DNA of 64,000 bases. Origin: Candidatus Yaniella excrementavium (lineage in GTDB: Bacteria > Actinomycetota > Actinomycetes > Actinomycetales > Micrococcaceae). The stretch covers positions 62,001 to 126,000 of the forward strand of contig DXCT01000101.1 in NCBI GenBank assembly GCA_019115865.1, written 5' to 3'. Under the pieces are notes generated by a model, which saw nothing but the letters and a program-made list of their open reading frames with translations, did no database searches and was not told where the DNA came from. Position 1 is the first letter of the stretch; each line of letters begins with the position of its first letter. Made by a program: the position numbers and the translations under genes. Below are positions 52,489 to 61,522 of the stretch, piece by piece.

Positions 52489-53346
52489 GTGCGAACACGC
52501 GCATACCAGCATTCGCTCAGTGGGAGCACCGTCCCGCCAGGGGAATCCTTACTTGAAATCTCTGAGCTATCTCTGCGCTTCGGTGGTGTGAAGGCCTTGA
52601 CGGGTGTGAACGTTACCGTCGAATCCGGAACAATTCACTCCATTATCGGGCCCAATGGTGCGGGGAAGTCATCACTGCTCAACTGTGTATCTGGCTTGTA
52701 CAAAGCAACTGCCGGAGAAATCATGCTTCAAACACAAAGCAATCAAAGTGGCACGACAGCGGGTCATGGAACAAAAGACCTCTCAAAATTGCCCCCACAC
52801 AAGATTGCTCGCCTAGGGGTGGCCCGAAGTTTTCAGAATATTGAACTCTTCGATCAGTTGTCGGTCTTGGACAACATCATGCTTGGACGGCATATCCACA
52901 TTAAAAAAGATCCATTTATAGCGATGTTTTGGTTCGGACCGGCCAAACGGCAAGAGATTCGTCAACGCGAGCTGGTTGAAGAAGTTATTCACCTGCTCAA
53001 GCTTCAGGAGTATCGAAACCAGCCCGTGGGTGCGCTTGCCTACGGTATTCAAAAGCGGGTTGAGCTGGGCAGAGCCTTGGCTATGCAACCTGCTTTACTG
53101 TTGCTTGATGAGCCGATGGCAGGCATGAACGTCGAAGAAAAAGAAGATATGGCTCGTTACATCCTCGACATCCACGAGCTGGCAGGCCTCACTGTGGTGC
53201 TAATCGAACACGATATGAGCGTTGTCATGGATATTTCGAACCGTGTGACGGTACTGGATTTTGGAAAAGTCATTGGCGAGGGAACACCGGATGAGGTTAT
53301 GGCGAATCCAAAAGTGATCGAAGCCTACTTGGGAGCGGGGGAGTAA
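52489..53346 (+). CDS. livG: Branched-chain-type ABC transporter ATP-binding protein (LivG-like)
   Basis: A 285-residue ABC ATPase: Walker A GPNGAGKSSLL, the LivG-type SFQNIELFDQLSVLDNIMLGRH, a modified signature (ALAYGIQKRVELGRALA, as usual in LivG) and Walker B LLLLDEPMAGMN followed by IEHDMSVVMD. It starts a plus-strand operon (ATPase, ligase, two permeases, binding protein, second ATPase, PaaK-like). The GTG start follows GAGGAG by six bases; an in-frame GTG ten codons upstream has no such site. Confidence 0.88.
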   Translation: MRTRAYQHSLSGSTVPPGESLLEISELSLRFGGVKALTGVNVTVESGTIHSIIGPNGAGKSSLLNCVSGLYKATAGEIMLQTQSNQSGTTAGHGTKDLSKLPPHKIARLGVARSFQNIELFDQLSVLDNIMLGRHIHIKKDPFIAMFWFGPAKRQEIRQRELVEEVIHLLKLQEYRNQPVGALAYGIQKRVELGRALAMQPALLLLDEPMAGMNVEEKEDMARYILDIHELAGLTVVLIEHDMSVVMDISNRVTVLDFGKVIGEGTPDEVMANPKVIEAYLGAGE

Positions 53347-53348
53347 CG

Positions 53349-55385
53349 GTGAATCAGACAGCGCATACTCCTGTCATAGAAGTACAGGATGACAAAGCCA
53401 AGGTTGATATGACGATGCCGCAGTTGCTGCAAAATCTGGCTCGGACCCGGCCCGACAGTGTGGCGATGCAAGAAAAACGCTATGGCATTTGGCAGCCGAC
53501 CAGCTGGGAACACTATCAAGAGCGGGTCAGCGATTTTGCTCATGGTTTAGCATCACTGGGTGTCCAGCGAGGTGAGATTCTTGCTGTCCTGGGGGATAAC
53601 CGGCCGGAATGGCTTATTTCAGAACTGGCCGCCCAATCGCTGGGAGCTTCTGTGGTCGGGATCTATCCGACTTCAATCGGCGACGAGCTACACCACATTA
53701 TTGCTTCAGCAAATAGCCGGATCGTTGTGGCTGAGGATCAAGAGCAAGTCGATAAGCTGCTGATACTTGCACAAGACGATCCAACGTTGGGTATTGAACG
53801 GGTGATCTACTACGACCCCCACGGTTTGGAACAGTACACCGAAGAGTTGCTGGTGGAATTTACCGACATTGAAGATGCTGGGCGTGCCTGGGGTGAACAA
53901 CACCCCGGGTGGTTAGAAGAACAGATCAATGCAGGTGTTGCCACCGACACGGCTGTCATCTGTACGACCTCTGGAACGACGTCGAAACCGAAGTTAGCGG
54001 AGCTTTCGCATCGCAATCTGCTGTCGATGGCAGAGCATTTGGCAACAGCTGATCCCATTACCTCCAAGGATCGATATGTTTCGTTGCTACCGTTCGCCTG
54101 GATCGGAGAGCAAATGCTAGCCGTGGCCTGCGGGTTAGCACATGGGCTGACCGTGTCGTTTCCCGAAGACGCCTCCACACAAAAAGCGGATATGCGCGAG
54201 ATCGGACCAGATGTGATGTTTGCGCCCCCACGGATCTGGGAGTCAATGCTGACTGAGGTACAAGTAAGGATTGATGAATCTGGACCAATCAAACGCGCGC
54301 TTTTTGGCTGGGGGTACGAAATCTCGGACCGTGTGGCAACGAAACAGCTGCAAGGACAACAGCCTGGAATGTGGCTCAAGATGTTAAATATTGCTGCGAA
54401 TGCAGTCGCGACGCGATCGGTTCGCGAACAACTTGGGCTGACCCGTCTGAAGCGGTGCTATACCGGAGGGGCCCCGCTGGGGCCAGATGTTTTCCGGTTC
54501 TTTCATGCTATTGGGGTAAACCTCAAACAGATCTATGGCCAAACCGAAATTACAGGTATTGCCGTCGTGCACCGCGATAATGCGGTGAAGTTTGACACCG
54601 TTGGGGTGCCGATCGAAGAGACCGAAATTGCATTCGGAGACCATTCCGAGATCATGTTGCGTTCCGCGTCAGTTTTCAAAGGGTATTACCAGAACGCTGA
54701 AGCAACTCAAGAAGCTATCACTGACGACGGGTGGCTGTATACCGGAGACGCGGGATATCTCGACGACGATGGTCAACTCGTTGTTATAGACAGGCTCAAG
54801 GACGTGCGAACGGCACCAGATGGAAGTCTGTACTCCAATGCCTATATCGAAAATAAACTCAAGTTCTCACCCTATGTTGAAGAAGCAGTCGTTTTAGTTA
54901 ACGAAAGTACACACACAGCACAGTCGGAGGGAGCTGCCCCACGACTCAATGTCATCATCACCATCGACCCAACAACCGTTGGCGCCTGGGCCGAACATGA
55001 GCGCCTGTCGTATTCCACGTATGCAGATCTTGCGGCTAAACCCGAAGTGTATAACCTCGTCGCCATGGAGATCGCTCGGGCCAATGAGGACCTCAACGAG
55101 GGGATTCGGATCGGAAGGTTCGTTCTGCTCCATAAACAATTTGATCCCGACGACGATGAGATTACCCGTACACGGAAAGTCCGCCGGAATGTGATCGAAG
55201 AGCGATACGCGGCGGTGATCCAGGCCCTGGAGTCCGGGGCAGAACGCGTAACACTGACTTCTACAGTGACGTATCAAGATGGATCCGTTATCGAACGTCC
55301 CATCCCGTTGGAGATATTCGACTTGAGTACCTTCGAAATTCCAGCCGGGACAAAACAACGCAAAGTCTGGAGTGGACGACCATGA
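53349..55385 (+). CDS. Long-chain-type AMP-forming acyl-CoA ligase
   Basis: A 678-residue ANL enzyme of the long-chain acyl-CoA synthetase group. It has motif A3 TTSGTTSKPKLAELSHRNL (a Ser replaces the usual second Gly), A5 IYGQTEITG, A7 DGWLYTGDAGYLDDDGQLVVIDRLKDV and a C-terminal RTRKVRRNVI. It lies between the LivG-like ATPase (2 bases upstream) and the first permease (ATGA overlap), suggesting that it activates the imported acid to its CoA thioester. The substrate cannot be read from sequence. Starts at GTG with GGGAG upstream. Confidence 0.88.
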   Translation: MNQTAHTPVIEVQDDKAKVDMTMPQLLQNLARTRPDSVAMQEKRYGIWQPTSWEHYQERVSDFAHGLASLGVQRGEILAVLGDNRPEWLISELAAQSLGASVVGIYPTSIGDELHHIIASANSRIVVAEDQEQVDKLLILAQDDPTLGIERVIYYDPHGLEQYTEELLVEFTDIEDAGRAWGEQHPGWLEEQINAGVATDTAVICTTSGTTSKPKLAELSHRNLLSMAEHLATADPITSKDRYVSLLPFAWIGEQMLAVACGLAHGLTVSFPEDASTQKADMREIGPDVMFAPPRIWESMLTEVQVRIDESGPIKRALFGWGYEISDRVATKQLQGQQPGMWLKMLNIAANAVATRSVREQLGLTRLKRCYTGGAPLGPDVFRFFHAIGVNLKQIYGQTEITGIAVVHRDNAVKFDTVGVPIEETEIAFGDHSEIMLRSASVFKGYYQNAEATQEAITDDGWLYTGDAGYLDDDGQLVVIDRLKDVRTAPDGSLYSNAYIENKLKFSPYVEEAVVLVNESTHTAQSEGAAPRLNVIITIDPTTVGAWAEHERLSYSTYADLAAKPEVYNLVAMEIARANEDLNEGIRIGRFVLLHKQFDPDDDEITRTRKVRRNVIEERYAAVIQALESGAERVTLTSTVTYQDGSVIERPIPLEIFDLSTFEIPAGTKQRKVWSGRP

Positions 55386-56254
55386 CACAATTTCTTGTGC
55401 TTCTCATCTATGGGCTCTCAGAAGGCGCAATCCTAGCGTTGGCCGCTCTTGGCTTTGTCTTGATCTACAAAGCTACCGGAGTCATCAACTTTGCCCAAGG
55501 CGAGTTTTTACTTATCGGGGCCTATACGTTCTACACGGCTTTTGTGATTTTCCAACTGCCCGTAGTGGTCGCCTTACTGATCGGTGTGGTGGTGGCCATC
55601 ATCGTCGGTGTTCTAGTCGAGCGACTCATCCTTCGACCGATGGTCGGACAAAGTCATATTTCCATCATCATGGTTACGATCGGTTTGGCTGCTGTCCTTA
55701 GCTCGCTGGTGCAGATGTTCTTCGGGACGCAACCTCGGGCGATGCCGAGTATTTTCCCAACCGCCTCCATTCCAATTTTTGACGGTGCAGTGCCGGCCAA
55801 CAGACTGTGGGTACTTGCTGTAGCAGCGGTGGTCTTGACGTTGTTGACGCTGTTCTTTCAGAAGTCCAAGCACGGTATTGCGATGCGATCCGTGGCAGAT
55901 GACGAACAGGCTGCGATGACAGTCGGCATCTCGGTACGACGAATATTCACCATGTCATGGGGGCTGGCGGCCGTGAGCGCACTGGTTGCCGGTGTGCTGC
56001 TTGCGGACCTGACCACTGTGGAGATGGGCATCGTCAACTTTGGTCTCATGGTCTTCCCAGTCGTGATCTTGGGTGGATTGGATTCTGTCCCCGGCACCAT
56101 CGTTGGTGGATTGACCATCGGCCTGATCACACAGTTCACATCCGGGTATTTCGATCCTGGACTCGCCGAAATTGTGCCCTACATAGTCCTGGTACTCATC
56201 TTATTGGTCCGGCCATACGGCATCTTTGGTGAGAAGCGAATCGAAAGGGTTTGA
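55382..56254 (+). CDS. livH: Branched-chain-type ABC permease (LivH-like)
   Basis: A 290-residue inner-membrane permease with about eight helices and the LivH signature pattern (GLSEGAILALAALGFVLIYKATGVINFAQGEFLLIGAY; VERLILRPMVGQSHISIIMVTIGLA; RSVADDEQAAMTVGISVRRIFTMSWGLAAVSALVAG; GGLDSVPGTIVGGLTIG). The ATG overlaps the ligase stop by four bases and the stop overlaps the next start by one. Confidence 0.92.
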   Translation: MTQFLVLLIYGLSEGAILALAALGFVLIYKATGVINFAQGEFLLIGAYTFYTAFVIFQLPVVVALLIGVVVAIIVGVLVERLILRPMVGQSHISIIMVTIGLAAVLSSLVQMFFGTQPRAMPSIFPTASIPIFDGAVPANRLWVLAVAAVVLTLLTLFFQKSKHGIAMRSVADDEQAAMTVGISVRRIFTMSWGLAAVSALVAGVLLADLTTVEMGIVNFGLMVFPVVILGGLDSVPGTIVGGLTIGLITQFTSGYFDPGLAEIVPYIVLVLILLVRPYGIFGEKRIERV

Positions 56255-57321
56255 TGGTTATGGCAGCTGTACAAACAGGGCGATACCACCGCTCGTATAA
56301 ATCAGAACTTCGGCTTTGGAAAACAACACCACAGATTACCCGGATGGTCATACTAGCAATAGTGCTGGTTCTTATACCGCTGGTGTTTGATAACTATTGG
56401 ATGGCGCTGGTCAACACCGCGCTCATCGCATCAATCGGTGCAATCGGGCTCAACATTCTGGTGGGATTCACCGGGCAGATTTCCCTTGGACAAGGCGGGT
56501 TCCTGGCCGTTGGTGCGTTCACTTCGGCCATCCTGACAGACCGGATGGGCGTGCCAGTATTCTTTTCCGTTCTTGGCGCTGTCTTGCTCACTGCAGCAGT
56601 GGGCATGATCTTTGGCTTACCTGCCTTGCGACTCAAAGGACTGTATCTGGCCATTGCCACCCTGGCATCGCAAATGGTCATTATATTTGTTGTCCGACGC
56701 TGGGATTTCCTAACTGAAGGACAGGGCTTTGTCGATGTCAGACGATTAGAAGTCTTTGGATTCAGTATTGAGCGCGCGAACTTCGAACAACAGTGGTACA
56801 TGATCTTGTTGGTGATCACGATCTTTGCGGCCTTTATCGCAACCAACATCTTCCGTACCGGCGTGGGCCGCTCATTTATGGCGGTCCGGGACCAAGACAT
56901 CGCCGCATCAGCTATTGGAGTCAACCTCACCCGCGCCAAAATCACAGCCTTTGGTGTCTCCAACGGTTTTGTCGGACTCGCAGGCGCACTCATGGCGCAC
57001 TACACGGAGATCATTTCCTGGGAACGATTCACGCTTGATGTCTCGATTCAGTATCTGGCGATGATTATCGTTGGCGGTTTAGGTTCAGTAGCCGGATCGA
57101 TTTACGGAGCCACGTTTATTACCTTTCTGCCGGTTCTAACACGCATGATGGCTGACGAACTCGGTGGTGTTGCGCCGACCCTGCGGCAACAGCTCCCAGC
57201 GTTTGAACATGCGATTTTCGGTCTGACCATCATCGTGTTCTTGATACTGGAGCCCAAGGGACTCAACAGAATCTGGGAGCGCATTAAAGAATATTTCAGG
57301 TATTGGCCATTCAGATATTAA
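56254..57321 (+). CDS. livM: Branched-chain-type ABC permease (LivM-like)
   Basis: A 355-residue permease, the usual partner of LivH: a basic N-terminus, then IGAIGLNILVGFTGQISLGQGGFLAVGAFTSAIL, LKGLYLAIATLASQMVIIFVVRRW, GRSFMAVRDQDIAASAIGVNLTRAKITAFGVSNGFVGLAGAL and IIVGGLGSVAGSIYGA. About ten helices. ATG 56254 overlaps the livH TGA; ATG 56260 is equally placed after GAAAGGG. The binding-protein gene starts 59 bases downstream. Confidence 0.92.
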   Translation: MVMAAVQTGRYHRSYKSELRLWKTTPQITRMVILAIVLVLIPLVFDNYWMALVNTALIASIGAIGLNILVGFTGQISLGQGGFLAVGAFTSAILTDRMGVPVFFSVLGAVLLTAAVGMIFGLPALRLKGLYLAIATLASQMVIIFVVRRWDFLTEGQGFVDVRRLEVFGFSIERANFEQQWYMILLVITIFAAFIATNIFRTGVGRSFMAVRDQDIAASAIGVNLTRAKITAFGVSNGFVGLAGALMAHYTEIISWERFTLDVSIQYLAMIIVGGLGSVAGSIYGATFITFLPVLTRMMADELGGVAPTLRQQLPAFEHAIFGLTIIVFLILEPKGLNRIWERIKEYFRYWPFRY

Positions 57322-57380
57322 CCCGTTCAACTGCATAGCAACGATGAATCTCTCTCATCCCTACCCTGAAGGATACAACC

Positions 57381-58568
57381 ATGAAGAACAATCGAAACCT
57401 CCAAATCTTTGGTGCGCTCACCGCGGCAGCGCTGATGTTGACCGCTTGTGGCGGTGACGACGGAACCGCAGCCGACTCAGATGAACCGATCCGTATCGGT
57501 GGCATCATGGACCAGTCTGGAGCCACCGGCGACGTTGGCGCACCATACAGCGAAGGCGTGGTCGCCTATATCGACCATCTGAATGCAAATGGTGGAATCA
57601 ACGGCCGAACGATCGATGCCGACATCAATGACTATGCTTATGAGATCCCGCAAGCTGAAGACCTTTATCGTAGATACGTCAATGACGGGGTTGTCGCAGT
57701 GATGGGCTGGGGCACAGGCGACACCGAGGCACTGCGCACCAGGGTCGCCAACGACGAGTTACCATTCATTTCAGGTTCCTTCTCTGAAGAACTTACTGAC
57801 ATTGAAGAGTCACCCTATAACTTCTTGATCGCGCCAACGTACTCCGACCAGATTCGGGTTGCACTGAATCACATTGATCAAGAAACCGACGGTGAAGCCC
57901 GAGTCGCAGTGCTGCACAATGACTCGCCGTTTGGGACATCTCCGGTGGGCGACGGCTCAGACTGGATTGAAGACGAGGGGTTGGAAATTGACTATTCGTC
58001 GCATCCCATCCCGTCTGGCACTACGAACTTCACCGGCTTGCTGAACCAGGTCAGCGATGCTGACTACATTATTGTCCAAGACGTTGCTGCGCCTGCTTCT
58101 CAGCTCGCGCGGGATATTGAAAGCCAAGGCAGTGACCAGACCATCGTGTGCCTCAACTGGTGCTCTAGTGAATTGCTCGTGACTTCGGCAGGCGATGCGG
58201 CCGAGGGACACATGATGATCCAACCGGTAGCACCCTTGTCAGCTGAAAAACCAGGCCACGAAGAGATCGTCGAGTACCTCGAGGAAAATGGTGGCGATAC
58301 TGAGCAAGTCGTCAGCTATGTCCAAGGCTGGTATGCCATGCACATCATGGCCGAAGGCATTCGTCATACGCTGGATCAGGAGGAGGATCTAACCGGCGTA
58401 AATATTCGCGAATCTCTTGAGACCATGGGTCCGATCGACACAGGCGAAGTCATTGGTGATGGCACCGTTGAATTCGACCCTGAGTCGCACCGAGGCACCG
58501 TCTTCTCTGGGATTTACACGGTCGAAGATGGAGAGATCGTTGAAGTCGAAGCGGGAGTTGAACCATGA
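57381..58568 (+). CDS. livK: Branched-chain-type ABC transporter substrate-binding lipoprotein
   Basis: A 395-residue type I periplasmic-binding fold lipoprotein with lipobox LTAC (Cys23), an acidic linker, then IRIGGIMDQSGATGDVGAPYSEGVVAYIDHLNANGGINGR and RYVNDGVVAVMGWGTGDTEALRTRVANDELPFISGS. Gly-Gly-Ile-Asn-Gly is the Leu/Ile/Val family signature. The ligand may be an amino acid, a short amide or, given the CoA ligases, an organic or aromatic acid. AAGGA lies ahead of the ATG. Two internal Cys in CLNWCSSE are near the ligand cleft. Confidence 0.9.
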   Translation: MKNNRNLQIFGALTAAALMLTACGGDDGTAADSDEPIRIGGIMDQSGATGDVGAPYSEGVVAYIDHLNANGGINGRTIDADINDYAYEIPQAEDLYRRYVNDGVVAVMGWGTGDTEALRTRVANDELPFISGSFSEELTDIEESPYNFLIAPTYSDQIRVALNHIDQETDGEARVAVLHNDSPFGTSPVGDGSDWIEDEGLEIDYSSHPIPSGTTNFTGLLNQVSDADYIIVQDVAAPASQLARDIESQGSDQTIVCLNWCSSELLVTSAGDAAEGHMMIQPVAPLSAEKPGHEEIVEYLEENGGDTEQVVSYVQGWYAMHIMAEGIRHTLDQEEDLTGVNIRESLETMGPIDTGEVIGDGTVEFDPESHRGTVFSGIYTVEDGEIVEVEAGVEP

Positions 58569-59407
58569 TCGCCCAGACGGCAACACTAGGCCGACATGCT
58601 TGCTCGTCGGCATCGGATAGTCTGCTAGCAATAAACAATATTGAAGTCATCTACGATGATGTGATTCTTGTATTGCGCGGCCTATCACTGCAAGTCCCCG
58701 AAGGAAAAATCGTGGCGCTGCTGGGCTCTAACGGTGCCGGAAAATCCACGACGCTCAAAGCAGCGTCTGGGCTACTGCCCAGTGAACAAGGGGAAGTCTC
58801 CTCCGGAACGATCGTATTTGGCGGCGAAGACATCACCAAGATGGATGCCGCCGAGCGCGTGAAGCGAGGACTGAGTCTCAGTATGGAAGGACGCCACGTC
58901 TTTCCCCACTTGACGATCGCGGAAAATTTGCAAGCTGGTGCCTATACACAACGCCATACGGCAGAGCTGTTTGACTTTGTGTATGAGTTCTTCCCTCGCC
59001 TCGCCGAGATGCGATCTCGTGTTGCCGGTTTCCTATCTGGCGGTGAGCAACAAATGCTAGCGATTGGCAGAGCATTAATGGCTCGGCCAAAGTTGCTTAT
59101 GCTCGACGAGCCCTCGCTGGGTCTTGCGCCAAAGTTGGTTGAAGAAACCTTCGAAACCATTGCTCGGTTGAACGAGGAGACGGGCCTTACGGTGTTGGTT
59201 GTGGAACAGAACGCTACGGTCGCTTTGGGAGTAGCCCACCACGGGTATCTGATGGAACAAGGCAAAATCATGCTGGAGGACTCTGCAGCTGCTTTGGCCG
59301 AGAACCCCGATGTCAAAGAGTTCTACTTGGGCGTTTCAACCAGTGGCGAAGGGAAAAAGAGCTATCGCGATGTTAAACACTATAAACGCCGCAAACGTTG
59401 GCTTTGA
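58565..59407 (+). CDS. livF: Branched-chain-type ABC transporter ATP-binding protein (LivF-like)
   Basis: A 280-residue ABC ATPase: LLAINNIEVIYDDVILVLRGLSLQVPEGKIVALLGSNGAGKST, LSMEGRHVFPHLTIAENLQAGAY, signature FLSGGEQQMLAIGRALMARP, Walker B LLMLDEPSLGLAP and VVEQNATVALGVAHHGYLMEQG, all LivF features. The C-terminus is extended by a basic tail (KSYRDVKHYKRRKRWL) not usual in LivF. The ATG overlaps the binding-protein stop and follows GGGAG by seven bases. Confidence 0.92.
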   Translation: MIAQTATLGRHACSSASDSLLAINNIEVIYDDVILVLRGLSLQVPEGKIVALLGSNGAGKSTTLKAASGLLPSEQGEVSSGTIVFGGEDITKMDAAERVKRGLSLSMEGRHVFPHLTIAENLQAGAYTQRHTAELFDFVYEFFPRLAEMRSRVAGFLSGGEQQMLAIGRALMARPKLLMLDEPSLGLAPKLVEETFETIARLNEETGLTVLVVEQNATVALGVAHHGYLMEQGKIMLEDSAAALAENPDVKEFYLGVSTSGEGKKSYRDVKHYKRRKRWL

Positions 59408-59422
59408 AAGAAGGTGGAGGCC

Positions 59423-60634
59423 ATGGGAAATGCATTCCGTGGGTCGGCTACAAGCGACGACGAAGCCAGTGTCGGACTGACAGATGTATTGCAACATCTC
59501 GCGCTTGCTGATCAGTCGCTTGCAGCGCGGCTGGAAGCTGCTGGATTAGATCCGACTCAAATCCAGGACGTGCGGCAACTTGATGACGTCGCAATTGAAA
59601 CGAAGGATGAGCTCGTCGCAGCGCGACAAAGCGGACAAAAACATTGGACTGCCCAACGGGTCTTCCAGTCGCCGGGACCAATTTATGAACTACAGCCACC
59701 TGGGGAAGATCCCTGGCGGTGGGCCGAAGCGTTGTACAGTGCAGGGCTGCAGCCCGGTGATATTGTCATCAATTGCTTTGGTTATCATCTCTCACCGGCC
59801 GGCGCGATGTTCGATACAGCGATTATCGCAGCGGGAGCAACGGTCTTACCGGCAGGCATTGGGAGCCAACAGTTGCAAGTGCAAGCGATTCGGGATCTTG
59901 GTACTCGCGGGTACGTGGGGTTGCCAAGTTATCTCAAAGCCTTAATTGATGTGGCAGCCGACCAGGGCACTACACCGGCAGAGTTTCCGATTCGTTATGC
60001 CCTGGTGACTGCCGAACCGCTACCTGAGGATTTGCGGCGTGCTCTTGAAGAATGGGTGCCAACCGTTCGCATGGCGTATGGGTCTGCGGAGGCCGGGCTC
60101 ATCGCCTACGAGGACGGCATCGAAGCCGGAATGGTCGAAGGTGCAGGGATCGACGTTCAGGTTTGTGATCTTGCCACAGGCGCTCCCATCACCCAGGGTG
60201 AGGGGGAAGTAGTGCTGTCGCTGATTCGCAAAGAGGCGCCGCTGATCCGGTTTGGTACAGGCGACCTCTCTGCTTGGTTGACCAATGAACAAGGGCAACA
60301 AATGTGTGATGAGCACGGCCGACGACGGCTGGTTGGGGTTCTTGGACGTACCGGCGAAGCCATCAAAGTTCGGGGGATGTTTTTGCACCCACGGCAGGCT
60401 GTGGGCGCATTGGAGGATGTTGCCGGATTGGCAGCGTTCCGTTTCGTCATTACCCGTAGAAATCACCGTGATGAGGTTCGCTGTGAATATGTAAGTCAGA
60501 CCGGAGAAGACCTCAGCGAGGTGCTGCATGACCGCATCCGAGATGCGTTGCGCTTCAATGCAGAAGTGCAACAGGTTCAAGAGCTCCCCGCGGAGTCTTC
60601 CTTGCTCGTTGATCAACGGTCCTGGGACACCTAG
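59423..60634 (+). CDS. PaaK-like phenylacetate-CoA ligase family protein with altered P-loop
   Basis: A 403-residue protein of the phenylacetate-CoA ligase family: WRWAEALYSAGLQPGDIVINCFGYHLSPAGAMFDTAIIAAGATVLPAG, IRDLGTRGYVGLPSYLKALIDVA, VRMAYGSAEAGLIAYED and a C-terminal GRTGEAIKVRGMFLHPRQ. The normal P-loop SSGTTGxPT is replaced by QSPGPIYELQPPG, as I recall from relatives that sit with Liv transporters. It is 16 bases after livF and the last gene of the operon. AAGG precedes the ATG by eight bases; a GTG three codons upstream also fits. Confidence 0.8.
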   Translation: MGNAFRGSATSDDEASVGLTDVLQHLALADQSLAARLEAAGLDPTQIQDVRQLDDVAIETKDELVAARQSGQKHWTAQRVFQSPGPIYELQPPGEDPWRWAEALYSAGLQPGDIVINCFGYHLSPAGAMFDTAIIAAGATVLPAGIGSQQLQVQAIRDLGTRGYVGLPSYLKALIDVAADQGTTPAEFPIRYALVTAEPLPEDLRRALEEWVPTVRMAYGSAEAGLIAYEDGIEAGMVEGAGIDVQVCDLATGAPITQGEGEVVLSLIRKEAPLIRFGTGDLSAWLTNEQGQQMCDEHGRRRLVGVLGRTGEAIKVRGMFLHPRQAVGALEDVAGLAAFRFVITRRNHRDEVRCEYVSQTGEDLSEVLHDRIRDALRFNAEVQQVQELPAESSLLVDQRSWDT

Positions 60635-60657
60635 ATTGATTAGGTGACACTTCGGCG

Positions 60658-60717
60658 TCCCTCCGGTTGGCTTCTAGTATGAGACCTGGCAAGTCTTGGG
60701 TTAGAGGCCCGGAGGGA
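60658..60717. repeat. Inverted repeat spanning the end of the HTH gene
   Basis: TCCCTCCGG (60658-60666) and CCGGAGGGA (60709-60717) are exact complements 42 bases apart. The second copy lies in the last codons of the minus-strand HTH gene. Placed between two convergent genes, it may help termination, but no T-run is present. Confidence 0.35.
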
Positions 60718-61105
60718 TGTAGTGTTCCAGACCGTCTTCACGCAATCTGTTCTTCAGGTCTTCAACCAGCCGAGTGTAGTTATCCATGATGCGTGCCCGA
60801 TCCTGCAGTTCTGAAGCAAGGTCTACCGATGACGCTCGGCGTAATTCTTTACGCGTCATGGACAGGGAAGCTGGTTTTCCACCGGGAGTATAGACCATTG
60901 AAGCCAGGGCATCCACAGTCCGATCTCGGTTTTTCATCACCGTGCCTTCCATCTCCCAACGGAACAGTGTCCGTTCAGAGATGCCAAGTTTATGTGCCAG
61001 ATCGGTTCTGGGAAGGTTCGCAGCTTCTCTGCGTCGCATGATGTCTAATCCGATTGACAGTTCGTCGTCTGGATTTAACTGTGCTTGCCCTTCACGAGGG
61101 TGCAT
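60701..61105 (-). CDS. Helix-turn-helix DNA-binding protein, unknown role
   Basis: A 134-residue protein with a Cro/XRE-like HTH near the N-terminus (about residues 16-50: LDIMRRREAANLPRTDLAHKLGISERTLFRWEMEGTVMKNRD) and a predicted helical C-terminal half (RKELRRASSVDLASELQDRARIMDNYTRLVEDLKNRLREDG), possibly a dimerising coiled coil. No effector domain is visible. The ATG chosen is close to AGGA; ATG 61117 or GTG 61186 are possible starts. Stands alone between the Liv operon and tRNA-Arg. Confidence 0.65.
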   Translation of the reverse strand: MHPREGQAQLNPDDELSIGLDIMRRREAANLPRTDLAHKLGISERTLFRWEMEGTVMKNRDRTVDALASMVYTPGGKPASLSMTRKELRRASSVDLASELQDRARIMDNYTRLVEDLKNRLREDGLEHYIPPGL

Positions 61106-61308
61106 TTTCCTGCGCATTGGGTTTTGCCATCCAAAGATTTTAATGAGTGCATGAGTTGATACTTCAAGTATGCAGGAGGAAATCACCAGTCACAAGGCTT
61201 GAGGAGACCTAAAAGCAGCTAGTCAAAGCAAGGTTGCTGTTGTATTTTGGTTGAGGTTGATCCGCACTGCAGGACGGGTGAACGGCAAAGACATGTGCCG
61301 GAATAACG

Positions 61309-61384
61309 TGGTGCCCCCGACAGGAATCGAACCTGTGGCCTTCTGCTCCGGAGGCAGACGCTCTATCCCCTGAGCTACGGAGGC
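61309..61384 (-). tRNA. tRNA-Arg (anticodon CCG)
   Basis: On the minus strand, 76 bases from GCCTCCG to CGGGGGC-A-CCA. The seven-base acceptor stem includes one U-G pair; the D arm (GCTCAGGGGATAGAGC), anticodon loop CTCCGGA with CCG, and T arm (CAGGTTCGATTCCTG) are intact and CCA is encoded. It reads the arginine codon CGG and lies about 140 bases from argS. Confidence 0.96.
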
Positions 61385-61522
61385 GGGGGTCCCAGAATTG
61401 CTCGTGCAGTTCAAGCGGACCCTGAACACCCTACCGCAAATGTCAGCCATGACGAAATATGAGATCTTCCGGGGTAATCAATAAGAGGAAACACCGCATT
61501 AAAGGTGCCGTGTTAGAACACG

